NCBI GenBank assembly: GCA_003254905.1
Contig: QANU01030664.1
Span: 6,871-70,870 of the forward strand
Reading direction: 5' to 3'
Source of the DNA: Nissolia schottii
Taxonomy: Eukaryota; Streptophyta; Magnoliopsida; Fabales; Fabaceae
DNA: 64,000 bases
The notes under the pieces are model-generated. The model did no database searches. It was not told the origin of the DNA and was given only the letters and a program-made list of their open reading frames with translations. The translations under genes and the position numbers were made by a program. Position 1 is the first letter of the stretch, and each line of letters opens with the position of its first letter. This document shows, one piece after another, positions 23,049 through 33,352 of the stretch.

Positions 23049-24245
23049 GCCGTTTCCCCATGATGTATGCTCTCATGGTTTAGGGTACGTATAGCTGTGC
23101 CTGATGGATCCCATAACATAGTTAAAACTCAAGTTTTTCAGTGAGCATTCGAATGATTAGGGTTGGTGCATTCGAATGATTCTTTCAATCAATTGATCAA
23201 GGAATTCAATCGATTGAAATCCTTCGCAAGCTTTCCTTCGATTGAAATCCTCATTCATTCGATTGAAATCCCAAATTCTTTCATTTGAATCCCTTGGGAA
23301 TTCAACTGAATGAAATAGTATAAAATTGGCTCCCGAGAGCCTTTTCTCCCAGGGGCTTCTCACCGTAACTTTTCTCATTTTCCAGTGATCCAATCAGTAC
23401 AATTATGGTTCCTAAACGTCAAAATCATCAAAAACCATTCTACACAACTTACTTCCTATAGTTTTTCACAAAGTAGTTTTGTAGTCAAATACATACAGAT
23501 ACATATGCACAGTCATAAAATCAACCACATAGACAGTGGGCTGCTTAGAGTTACCCACATCCGATAGAGATTCAGACTCAGTAGCTTTGCTGCTGGAAAT
23601 TTCCTGCTCGCGTTGGCGTGCTTCGGGAATTTTTCCAAGACTCAACAAAGTAACCGAGAATTGTCCGAACAGGACTGGTGTTTGTGAAAACGAAAGAAAG
23701 AGACGTAAAGTCTCTAAAAGTGAAATGGCTATTTATAGCCACGTTCTGTGGCCTTTTTCCTTTTCATTTTTCCTTTTTCCTTTTCTTTTTCTTTAGTTTT
23801 AATTATTTTTATTATTATTGTATATTTTCTGGAGAAAATATCTCCTGATGGAGATAAGAATCCCCTCCAAGGCCAGTTCCGGTTCCGTTTGATCGTGTTT
23901 TGTCCAAAATATCTCACACCGGTTGCCCTAAAAATATTCTGGACATACCATCGCGATCCACTAATTTTTCTTATCATTCTAAAGGCTTTCACTCAGGGAT
24001 CTTTGACTTTCTTATCGCGTCAAGAAATTCCACGAGTGTCTGCCAGTATCCGAAACAATTTTCGTTCGAGCCGAAACTCGTTCGAATGCTCCGAAAAATT
24101 CACGGGATGGCGAGACCTAACGCTAACTGCCCATCTTGGGAGTACATAGGTCAAATTTCACTTTCTCACCCTATCGAGCGGCTCTCAACTGTCGTAAATC
24201 GTTCGATCTATGGGTTTTCTGTACAAGGGAAATTGGGATGTTACA
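23049..24245 (-). repeat. Element A 3' LTR, first part
   Basis: The minus-strand LTR starts TGTAACATCCCAATTTCCC at 24245, next to the purine tract. It contains the AATATTTTT block (about 23910-23960), TATAAATA (23730-23737) and, downstream in transcription order, a CATTCGAATG/AATCGATT palindrome array (about 23145-23310). Confidence 0.85.
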
Positions 24246-24257
24246 TTCCACCCCTAC
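24246..24257 (-). other. Polypurine tract of element A
   Basis: Minus-strand GTAGGGGTGGAA directly precedes the 3' LTR start TGTAACATCCC, which confirms the element's orientation. Confidence 0.7.
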
Positions 24258-24802
24258 TGAAATTTCGTCCCAAAATTTGAGCGTCTTTACGCTTCCTAGT
24301 CAATTTCGGGGAATTTAGGGGTTTGGAAATGTTCCCCCGAGATGTCTCCGCTTTCTAGTCCCTCTGGGACCGATTGGACCCATGAAAACCCTCCCAAAGA
24401 GGTCTTATTCAAATCCCTTAGATCATTCACTTGAATGATTTTCAGAGTTCTTGAGTCATTCGATTGAAGCATTCGAATGCTCCTTTGTTTTATGATTCAT
24501 TCGAATGAATAACGGGTTGCATTCGAATGAACTGTAACTTGGGGCCATTTTAAACGTTTTTCTTTCTCTTTCCCTCACATTTCTCTTCTTCTTCCCCACG
24601 AAACCAAAATCCTAGCAGAGCAAAATCATCTCCCCTCTCTTCCCACTTCAATTTCTTGCAATTTCTCACCTCTCCCTCTTGTGTCGTAAGCTTTCCCTTC
24701 ACTTTCCTCCTAATTTCTCACCAATTTCTCTCCTCTCCACCATTCACTCTCGCATTTCCACTCTCCTCCCTTTCTAAAACCGAAACCTCATCTTCCTTCA
24801 CC

Positions 24803-26056
24803 ACGAGCCAACTTGCCGGCCGTTCTTCAAGGTCTAAGAACCCTAGGCCTCCCCCTCCATGGGACCTCACTCATTGGTTCTCGACCGAAGTGCAATGGCG
24901 CAACTTTGAGGCCAATTACAAAGAGGGGGATGTTATGGAGCCAAAGGTCCTGGACCATGCTACGTTGTGAGCTTCAACCATCCAGTCTACTCGCATTTGG
25001 TTCGCGTCTTCTACAACAATATGCGGATCAACGACAGCGTACTTGAGTCAGAGGTGTGTGGCATTTTGATAGAGTTGATGTTGGAGCAGTTTGGGTCAGT
25101 GCTCGAACTTCCAGCCACGGGAAATGACTTGGCCTCCAGCTTGTCGGGGTGGGCATTCAATCCGACCAGGATTCCATTTGGTGAGGATATGGCCTTGGAT
25201 ACTATCGGCCATTCTGAAATTCAGAGGTCGAAGAACTGGCCTCAGGTGAGCGGCCTTCCGGTAGAGAGCACAGAATCTACCATTATCTTCTGACTCACAC
25301 CCTCGTCCTGTAGAACGGGAATCACTCGACGATGACAAGGGACGATTGTCTCATTCTATGGGCCCTAGCTGAGGGTCATGAATTGAACGCTCTACGCTCG
25401 TATTCGTGGCAACGCGCTCCCCTACGGAGTGCAAATCATGGAGCTTCTCCGCCACTTCCAGGTTCCTTTGTTAGGTACGCATTTAGTTTTTGTTTTCCTT
25501 TTGGTCATTTTAATTCTCTAGCGGGGTTTGTTTATAGGTTTGCTAACTGCTGTTCTTATTGGTTTCCTTGTTTTGTAGATGTGTTAAAATGGTCTCCTAA
25601 AGTTACTCAGAAGATCGATTTTGGCTGCCTGGCCAAGATGCATATTTCACTAACCGATGACAACCGATTGGCCTATGACACACCTCAGGGTGGTCGCGCT
25701 AGGAAAAGGGCGGCTCCTTCCTCTCCTTCAGCTCCGTCTACCTCCGCCACTCTGGCAGCTACTGCTACTGGCCCTTTCGAGCCAGCGACGGTCCCTGGCC
25801 TTTCTCACCCGCAAATTGACCTGTTGATGAGTCGCTTCGATGCCTTGAGCATTGACATGTCACGCTTCGAGCGCCTAGAGCGACTGGTGCTGCGAAGGGA
25901 TCATGACCTGAGTGGGATCTACAGCCACTTGAGGTGGTCGCGACCAGAGGATCCTGCGGGAATCACCCAGCCGAGCTCTGGGGGTTCATCTGCTTCTGGC
26001 CATACTCCACGGCCATGGAAGAAGATCTGGCTTTTGATTCAGAGGAGGCAGAGTAG
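24803..26056 (+). pseudogene. Antisense gene of element A, two exons, decayed
   Basis: It runs opposite to its host element. By alignment with 33353-34705 it begins where B has ATG but A has ACG (24803), then SRSKNPRPPPPWDLTHWF and WRNFEANYKEGDVMEPKVLD, a deletion of about 57 bp near 24966, VSFNHPVYSHLVRVFYNN, SEVCGILIELMLEQFGSVLE and MTRDDCLILWALAEGHELN. A 104-nt intron (25475-25578) follows. Exon 2 reads VLKWSPKVTQKIDFGCLAKM, a Pro/Ala/Ser-rich stretch, DLLMSRFDALSIDMSRFERL and an acidic C-terminus ending at TAG 26054-26056. One-base shifts near 25262, 25400 and 26010 close the frame. It faintly resembles the 'putative plant transposon protein' domain found in many plant annotations; I hold that loosely. 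No catalytic motif is evident. Function unknown. Confidence 0.7.
25475..25578 (+). other. Predicted 104-nt intron of the antisense gene (A)
   Basis: Donor G|GTACGC and acceptor TTGTTTTGTAG| with a T-rich interior. Removing it joins the two exons in the frame conserved with element B, where the aligned intron (33836-33939) is also 104 nt. Confidence 0.65.
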
Positions 26057-27410
26057 AGCTCGTCGGATTTTAGGGTTTATCTAGGGTAAACTTGGGGCAT
26101 TTTGTAATTGGCTTAGGTTAGGGGTTTTTGGGCAAAGCTTGTATGTTACTAGCTCTGGGGTTCAGTTGGCCTCTAACTCGTTGTACTTATACGGTTAAAT
26201 TATCAATGAAGTTACTATTTTATCCACCTAATCTTAATGTTGGTTTATGTATGTTAAGACTGCATTTCGTGGTTGACTTGTACGTTTTTAGAACACTTTT
26301 ACGCATACTATGCGTATTAGGGTCTCAGGTTGGTTCTTGCTCATCCCTAGCGCCTACATACATTAACAATGGAGGGAATAGGGGAAATCGAACCTCGGTT
26401 CATGAAATAAGGGAAAAATCTCAAGTTATGAAGGCTTTTGCTCCAATTTAGGGTTCAGGGGCAAAATGGTCATTTTAGGGGCAACGACTCCTGACCAGCC
26501 CTCTGCTTGTCCCTAAATACCCTCTAGAATGTGAAGGAATATCCTCCTATTAGGTTGGACCTAATTGGCGACGTTTATGTTTATACGTGGATTTCCGCCT
26601 CGTTACGGGGTTTAAAGGGGCTTTCGCAGACATTTTGATCCTATGAACTCGCAGTCAGGTCCGAGAACATATGTGTACCAAGATATTTGGCTGGTGAGAT
26701 GGGAATCGACAATTCGGTCAAAATCGCATATGAACGGGTTAAGAACCATAATGAACGAGCTTTCCCGTTGAGGGGTGAATTTGAGCATCCGAAGGGGTTT
26801 GCCATGGAGCTCTTTCGATTCCAATCCAAGGCAAGAATTTAGACTGGGGTAGGGAGGTGTCGGATGCAACAGAATGCAAAAATGGAAAGTGCACTGCACT
26901 TTAGGCAATTCTGCTGCCTTCATTCGAATGAATCCCCTGCATGCATTCGAATAAACCATTCTCCTGGGGGTATTCGAATGAGGCATTCGAATGAATCCTG
27001 AAAATTTCTTCCTTAAGCATCTGCACCCTCTTCCTTCATTTCCCCCTGCTCCCTTCTACTCTGGGGGACTTACGTATGCCCCTCTATTGCTTTCCTTCAG
27101 CATTGTAGCCAGCTAGCCCAGCTCGGGCTATTCAGTGGCCCGGGTGATATCATCTCTGCCACGTTCCTAGGGTTTATCATGTCGCTCTTGACCCATCTGC
27201 GACCCTAAAAAACCCTCAACCATAAGCAGCATCATGTGTTGTCTCTTCCAGGCGACATGGCTGTCCACCGACACTGGCGAACCCTGAGGTGATCAGCCTC
27301 AAAGGAACCGATGCTCATTGGTTCAACATATCTCAACTCGTCAAGCGTGCATCATAGTCACGCCCTAAAGCATAGTGCGGCTCAGTCCTTAGGCTTTGTT
27401 AGACCAAACT
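26057..27410 (-). other. Non-coding part of element A internal region
   Basis: About 1.35 kb between the end of the antisense gene and the primer site. It has CATTCGAATG palindromes at about 26920-26995. ORFs here show no domain and are not shared in frame with the corresponding part of element B. Confidence 0.55.
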
Positions 27411-27422
27411 GCTCTAATAATA
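27411..27422 (-). other. Decayed primer-binding site of element A
   Basis: Plus-strand GCTCTAATAATA sits where B's primer site lies and matches the tRNA-iMet site at 9 of 12 positions. The flanking CAAACT and GGTC(T) are conserved. Expected for an old insertion. Confidence 0.6.
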
Positions 27423-27907
27423 AATGAAACACCCTAGCTAGCTGGCCTATGCTTAAGTCATAAGCCTTCCAGACTAGGTGGTGATCTTCTGGTGCTGTGA
27501 ACTACTATTGTTTTATGTTATCTTTCCGAACTAGGTTTATAAAAAATATGGGCCATTTTGAAATTTCTTTCGTAAGTACGGATGCTAGAAAATAAAGAGC
27601 CACACGTGTAATACATTGCTTAGCGGCATAGCAAAAGATAAGGGAAATGCAAATACATATACCTGTCTGATGGTAACCGTCGGCAGAAGTGCACATAAGG
27701 GCCCGAAATCACATACACACACGTACATAATCCAACCGTACCGTTGTTATTAAACAATGGCTAACAATACCAATATACATACCAGTTCAAACATAATATA
27801 CATATATAACAATCTACATAACCTACGTATACGGATGCTAACTACTCATTTCGTGTACGGTACAAACCTATCCCTAAGGGTACTACCGGGGTCCTGTAGC
27901 CATCTCC

Positions 27908-28373
27908 TACTCTAAGTCCTCTTCCCGCTCTACTGGGTTCTCTTCCCCCGTGGGCTCGTCGTTGCTGGATAATGCCGACACCGCCGTGAAGTCTCGGTGA
28001 GCGAATAGGCGCGGCAAAGCTGGAGTCACCCTCTTTCACGCGGTGGTCCGGCAGCCTCATCCTCGGACTGGCGGGGTGGGTATCTCGGGGTTCGCAACTG
28101 GCTCAGCCTTCGGCTCGGACTCAGACGGGGGCACCTCATTCTCGCCGTTGAGGTGGATTGGGTTGCGACTGCTACCTCCTGGACGCTTGTCCACCCAAAT
28201 AGGACGCATCGGGGAGGATTCAGGTCCTCAGAGTCTCCACCTAGGTGGGTCTCGGGCTCGTTGGGCAGGTTTCCTGGCGCGAATGTACACATCTCGATCA
28301 GGTTGTCCGTGCGAAAGTTGAGCTGGCGCATACGGGTGAACAAACACACATCTTTTGCAGGCAGGAAAGTCAT
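27908..28373 (-). pseudogene. LTR ORF, element A 5' LTR copy
   Basis: The ATG at 28371-28373 (MTFLPAKDVCLFTRMRQLNF; RTDNLIEMCTFAPGNLP) and a TAG at 27908-27910 after an acidic tail align end to end with the intact B copy (466 versus 468 nt). A frameshift after about 45 codons closes the frame. The acceptor-like site upstream reads CTCCAA rather than CTCCAG. Confidence 0.65.
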
Positions 28374-28871
28374 TGCTGCGATTTGGAGTCATGCATGAGT
28401 AGGGGTAAGAATGACTTCGTTCTTAGTGGAAACCTGACGTGGTCTCTATTATTCATTTACTCGGGCCAAGTCCAGGCCACTCAGGAAACCTCTAAGTGTC
28501 ATGCATACTAGCTCCCTACTGATTATTATCTTTGACCTACATCCTGAGCAGCTTTATCTAAGTTACTAGGTGACTAGGCTACTAATTTTGTCATTACTTA
28601 GGCTTCATGCTTGTTAATTTTACGTTATTGCTAAAGACATAATAGTCATCTCAGGACATTCCCTTGACGATACATAATGCATAAACATATATAGGTACAT
28701 ACATACATGCATACATACTGGCATACATACATACATTCATTCATTCACTTACACATGTCAACTCTATAGTGCATGAGGGAATCTGTGTATCTCTTATGCG
28801 CCTTGTGGCTGTGTCCTTCTTGGTCCTTTCACCTTTGTAACTATGGCCACGGTTACAACCTCCTTCTATTC

Positions 28872-28956
28872 CCTATCGTGTTGACCCGACAACGCTCTAA
28901 CCAGTGTGGTAGCTAACCACGTAAAGCTCATAGGAGGAAGACATCAACATGATAGG
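28872..28956 (-). other. Stem-closed structured domain (element A 5' LTR)
   Basis: CCTATCGTGTTGA pairs with TCAACATGATAGG over 13 positions, with one mismatch in DNA that would be a wobble pair on one strand. Inside is GTGGT-AGCTA-ACCAC. The closing stem differs in sequence from LTRs B, E, G and D but remains complementary in each. Confidence 0.6.
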
Positions 28957-30615
28957 TACCACCACCCCCTTACCGGGATGGCGAGGGATCAGCCCTTGGA
29001 CTCGATCAGGTGTGGACATGCTTCTCTGTACTTTTCTCTTTACTGGGGCCCCTTTCTTTCTGCAGGACTTGTCCTATTATCTTTACTCTCAAGCCTTGGC
29101 TTGTTCTCTTTACTCTCAAGCCTTGGCCTGTTCTCTTTATCTCGAGCCTTGGCCCATTACTATCATGATTAGGTCTCTCTACCTGTATTGCTCTTAACCA
29201 ATCCAGCTTGCCGAATTGGTGAGGAGCATGTCTATGAGATGTGCCAAGGGAAGAGGGATCTTCTTAATTATATAACTACATACTCTGACTAAGGCCATCC
29301 GAGTCCTTGGTGATTGGAGCCTTTACACACTGCTTTATTCCCTAGGGTTCAATTATGTACCTTTAACTTTACGTGAATACCTCTAGTTATCTACGGTCGT
29401 CCTAACTCATATAACGGCCATTTCCTCATTATGTATGCTCTCATGGTTTAGGATACGCATAGATGTGCCTGATGGATCTCATGACATAGTTAAAACCCAA
29501 GTTTTTCAGTGAGCATTCGAATGATTAGGGTTGTGCATTCGAATGACTTTTTCAATCAGTTGATCAAGGAATTCAATCGATTGAAATCCTTCTCAGGCTT
29601 TCATTTGACTAAAATCCTCATTCATTTGATTGAAATCCAAAATTCTTTCATTAGAATCCCTTGGGAATTCAATCGAATGAAATAGTGTAAAATTGGCTCC
29701 CAAGAGCCTTTTCTCCCAAGGGCTTCTCACCGTAACTTTTTTCATTTTCCAGTGATCCAATCAGTACAGTTATGGTTCCTAAATGTAAAAATCATCAAAA
29801 ACCATTCTACTCAGCTTATTCCCTATAGTTTTTCACAAAGTAGTTTTGCAGTCAAATACATACAGATACATATACACAGTCATAAAATCAACCACATAGA
29901 CAGTGGGCTTAGAGTTACCCACATCCGATGGAGATTCAAACTCAGTAGCTTTGCTGCTGGCAAGTTTTGGGGCACTGGCGTGCTCCTGGAATTTTTTCGG
30001 GACTCAACAAAGTAACCGAAAATTGTCCGAACGGGACTGGTGTTTGTGAAAACGAAAGAAAGAGACGTAAAGTCTCTAAAAGTGAAATGGCTATTTATAG
30101 CCATGTTTTGTGGCCTTTTTACCTTTTCTTTCTTCCTTTTTCTTTTTCTTTTTCTTTATTTTTAATTGTTTTTATTTTTATTATATGTTTTCTGGAGAAA
30201 ATATCTCCTGATGGAGATAAGAATCCCCTCCAGGGTTGGTTCCGATCCCGTTTGATCGCATTTTGTCCAAAATATCTCACACCCGGTTGCCCTAAAAATA
30301 TTTCGGACATACAGTCGCGATCCCCTAATTTTTCTTATCGTTCCAGAGGCTTTCACTCAGGGATCTTTGACTTTCTTATCGCGTCAAGAAATTCCACGAG
30401 TGTCTGCTAGTATCCGAAACAATTTTCGTTCGAGTCGAAACTCGTTCGAACGCTCCAAAAAATTCACGCGATGGCGAGACCTAACCCTAACTGCCCATCC
30501 TAGGAGTACAGGGGTCAAATCTCACTTTCTCACCCTCTCGAGCGGCTCTCAACTGTCGTAAATGGTTCAATCTACGGATTTTCTGTATAGAAGAAAATCG
30601 GGATATTACAAGATA

Positions 30616-32034
30616 GATATGCATATGGATGAATGATTGCTTGTTTGTACTTATATATGTAGCCAAGTTTATAGTTATATTATGCATTATGTATCGTCAA
30701 GGGAACGCCCCAAGATGACTAGTATGTTAGTTAGTAGTAACACGAGCAGGCAATTTCATATTTCCACACTCAGACAAGATAAAGGAAATAGCATGAAGCC
30801 TAGGGAATATCCAGATTAGATGCCCAATCACCTAGTAAATTAGATAAAGCTGCTCAGGACATAGCCAAAGATAATAATCAGTAGGGGCTAGTATACATAA
30901 CACTTAGAGGTTTCCTAAGTGGCTTGGACTGTGCCCGAGAAATGAACAATAGAGACCACGTAGGGTTTCCACTAAGAACGAATTCGTTCTTACCCCACTA
31001 GTGTATGACTCCAGATCGACTAGATGTCATCCCCACCTCCGAAAGACGTTTGGCTATTTACACGCACCCGACAACGGAACTTTAGGACGGACACCCTCAT
31101 CGAGACCTATACGTTCGCGCCTGCTAACTTACCTGTAGAGCCTCAGCCACAGCCCGCATTGCCTCGATGGATACCCCGGGGACCATTGTCTTCGCCGATG
31201 CGTCCCATCTGGGTAAATGAGCGCCCAATAGCCAGTAGCTACGACCCGATTAACCTAAATGGCGAGGAAGAGGCTTCTCCTTCTGAGCCAGAGCTAAAGT
31301 CGGAGCCCTCAGCTGACCCGAGGACGTTTGCTCCGTCGTCTCGTGGCCGAGGCCTCTGGACCACAGCGAGAAAGAGGGTAACTCTAGCATTACCACTTTG
31401 CTATGCCCACCGTGACTTCACGGTAGTGACCACCTTGTCCAGCGAGGACAAGAAGGAGGATTCAGTAGAGGAGGAGGGGTCAGATGAGTAGCCTACGGGA
31501 GCGGGCGGGATAGTCGCGAGCTTGAGATGGATCAGCTAGGTCAAGACAGCAGTAGTGATAGTAGGCTTATACAGTCGCGCAATGGGTAGTACCCATCCAC
31601 GAAGCCATATTGTACCTAGATATAGTTACGCAACGGGTAGTTCCCGTCCGTACCTAGGTGTACTGTTTGTTTGTAGTATGTATTGTTTGATAATATATGA
31701 TAATGTAAATATAATGAGAACTACTCTTTTGACTATATGAATGTACATGTAACTGATGCTTTTGGCCGAATATGTATGTGCTTATATGTTAATGGATAAC
31801 GAGGTAGGCGAGACTTCGTTATCTACTGCTTTATCGATTATACGACTAACTATCTGCACAACTCTATGTTCAAAGTACTAGTAATTGTGAAAAATTTTTA
31901 AACGGCCTCTAATTTGAGTAAAACCCTATGTTGCCAAGTATTAGGGAACGATAAGGGTTCGCATCACCAAGAGAAAACCACCTAGTCTGGAGGGCTTATG
32001 ACTTAAGCATAGGTCCGCTAGCTGGGGTGTTTCA
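30616..32034 (+). repeat. Element B 5' LTR, second part
   Basis: It continues from 14735 across element A and ends GCTGGGGTGTTTCA at 32034. It contains the GATAAAGCTGCTCAGG block (30843-30858), an acceptor-like TGTATGACTCCAG (to 31014), the intact LTR ORF, and the conserved terminal portion. Confidence 0.88.
31024..31491 (+). CDS. LTR ORF, intact copy (155 codons), unknown function
   Basis: ATG at 31024, 10 bp after an acceptor-like TGACTCCAG; stop TAG at 31489-31491. The N-terminus reads SSPPPKDVWLFTRTRQRNF then RTDTLIETYTFAPANLP, followed by a Pro-rich stretch, PIWVNERP, DPINLNGEEEASPSEPELK, a basic TTARKR and an acidic, Ser-rich C-terminus starting LSSEDKKE. No signal peptide or membrane segment is seen. 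It lies wholly inside the LTR, sense to the element, so each full LTR carries a copy. Four other copies are found (15241-15713, 27908-28373, 40500-40966, 56015-56473). I do not recognise a family. Being an accidental ORF is less likely given the shared ends and the amino-acid similarity to the divergent E copy. Confidence 0.6.
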   Translation: MSSPPPKDVWLFTRTRQRNFRTDTLIETYTFAPANLPVEPQPQPALPRWIPRGPLSSPMRPIWVNERPIASSYDPINLNGEEEASPSEPELKSEPSADPRTFAPSSRGRGLWTTARKRVTLALPLCYAHRDFTVVTTLSSEDKKEDSVEEEGSDE

Positions 32035-32036
32035 TT

Positions 32037-32048
32037 TGGTATCAGAGC
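32037..32048 (+). other. Primer-binding site of element B, tRNA-iMet
   Basis: TGGTATCAGAGC, a perfect complement to the 3' end of initiator tRNA-Met, two bases inside the LTR end at 32034. Confidence 0.88.
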
Positions 32049-33352
32049 AGTTTGGTCCAACGGAGCCTGACGACTGAGCTGCACTATACTTTAGGGCATG
32101 ATTACGGTGCACGCTCGATGAGTTATGATGTGCTAGCCTGATGTATGCCGGATTCTTTCGAGGCTGATCACCTCAAAGTTTCACAGGAGTTATCGGATGG
32201 CCATGTCGCTTAAAAGGGACAATGCACAACGCTACTTATGGTTGAAGGATTGTGCAGGGATTGGACCTGGTGGCAGGTAGCTTAGGCTAATGGTACCGAT
32301 CGAGCCCTAGAAACTTCCCAGTGAGCAACAAGTCAGAAGAGATCAAGGGAATTACCAGCATAGGCCTCCGGTGTGGAGGAATAAGTGAATGTGGAGGGGA
32401 GAGGACTTAAGCTCTGAAGGGAGAGTTTTCAGGGATTCATTCGAATACCCCTCTGGTCATTCAAATGCCTCGCCCAATTGGTCATTCATTCAAATGCATA
32501 CAGACCAGTAATTCGAATGACTACAACATACGTGTAAAAATTGCAATGTGCTTTTCATTTCCCCATTCCGTTGCACCCCGACGCTTCCCCACCCCAGTCC
32601 AACTTCCCCTCCTAAACTGGAATCCAAAGAGCTCTTCGACAAACTCCTCCGAATGCTAAAATCCACCCCTCCTTCTGAAAACTCGCTAATTATGAGTTCC
32701 AATCCGTCCATACCCAATTCAAGTCAGATTTCTATCCCCACCTTCCCAACCTAAATGCCTTGGTGTACTTATGGTCCAGAACCTGACCGCAGGTCCGAAC
32801 GCTCGAACCGTCCGAGAAAACGCCATGGGACCCCGTAATGAGGTTTAAACAAACAAACCAACGTAAAAGCCATACACTAAATCAAATGTAACTAAACGGT
32901 CCTCATTCATATTCTAATAGGTACCTAATGGTAAAACGAAGGCTAGTTGCGGGCTTTGACCCTCAAAATTACCATTTTGCCCCCGAACCTCAAAATGGGG
33001 GAAAAGCCTTTACAACCCAGGGCTTTCCCATTATTACATGAACCTAGGGCCAATTTCCCACCATAAGGGTGCAAGAATAGGTTGGAAACCTTAATGCATA
33101 AAATAAGCATAAAAACCGATATAAGAGTGGGCAATTATCAATTAAATGCATAAGTAATAAGCTTGAACCAATACATTAAACCAAGCAGATAGAATAACTT
33201 TTCATTAGTAATTTAGCCGCACCTATACAATCAAGTTGGGACTATCCAGACCCTAAACAACGCCTAGTAGTGGTCGTACCCCAAAACCCCCAACCCGTGC
33301 CCCTTACAAACACACCCCCAAGTCAAAATAGGTAAAACCCTAAGTTCTAGGG
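32049..33352 (+). other. Non-coding part of element B internal region
   Basis: About 1.3 kb between the primer site and the end of the antisense gene. It holds CATTCGAATG-type palindromes at about 32430-32525, as element A does at the equivalent position. No gag or other domain is seen on either strand. Confidence 0.55.

Larger units (their letters stand above)
14736..30610 (-). mobile_element. Element A: minus-strand relative of element B, inserted in B's 5' LTR
   Basis: The perfect duplication AGATA flanks it (14731-14735 and 30611-30615), and the empty site is preserved in B's other LTR at about 40076-40086. On the minus strand: 5' LTR 27425-30610 (3.19 kb), internal 24246-27424, 3' LTR 14736-24245 interrupted by two solo LTRs (net about 3.24 kb). 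Like B it has no gag or pol and carries a gene on the strand opposite to the element (24803-26056). The two LTRs look about 90-94% identical over 23385-23540 versus 29750-29890, an eye estimate, so it is older than the Athila-like element. Confidence 0.85.
27425..30610 (-). repeat. Element A 5' LTR (3186 bp)
   Basis: On the minus strand it starts TGTAATATCCCGATTTTC at 30610 and ends CTAGGGTGTTTCA at 27425. It has the AATATTTTT block (about 30280-30325), TATAAATA (30092-30099), the palindrome array (29505-29690), AGGAC/GTCCT and CAAGCC/GGCTTG hairpins (29064-29130), the stem-closed domain (28872-28956), GATAAAGCTGCTCAGG block (28543-28560 in reverse), and the LTR ORF (27908-28373). It is uninterrupted and is the best reference copy of the A-type LTR. 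Confidence 0.88.

Noticed and set aside
23536..24318. Overlapping plus-strand ORFs of 60-133 codons in LTR A
   Set aside because: Antisense to the LTR, with runs of Phe/Ser/Leu from T-rich DNA. Similar frames at 29967-30561 diverge by frameshifts, with no conserved protein.
28880..28915. A tRNA-like look of the GTGGTAGCTAACCAC and CCGG...CCGG segment in LTRs
   Set aside because: No acceptor stem, no T-loop GGTTCGA, wrong arm spacing. It is better described as part of the stem-closed LTR domain.
32465..32754. Possible plus-strand exon in element B internal region
   Set aside because: Pro/Ser/Thr-rich by composition; the corresponding stretch of element A has no matching frame.
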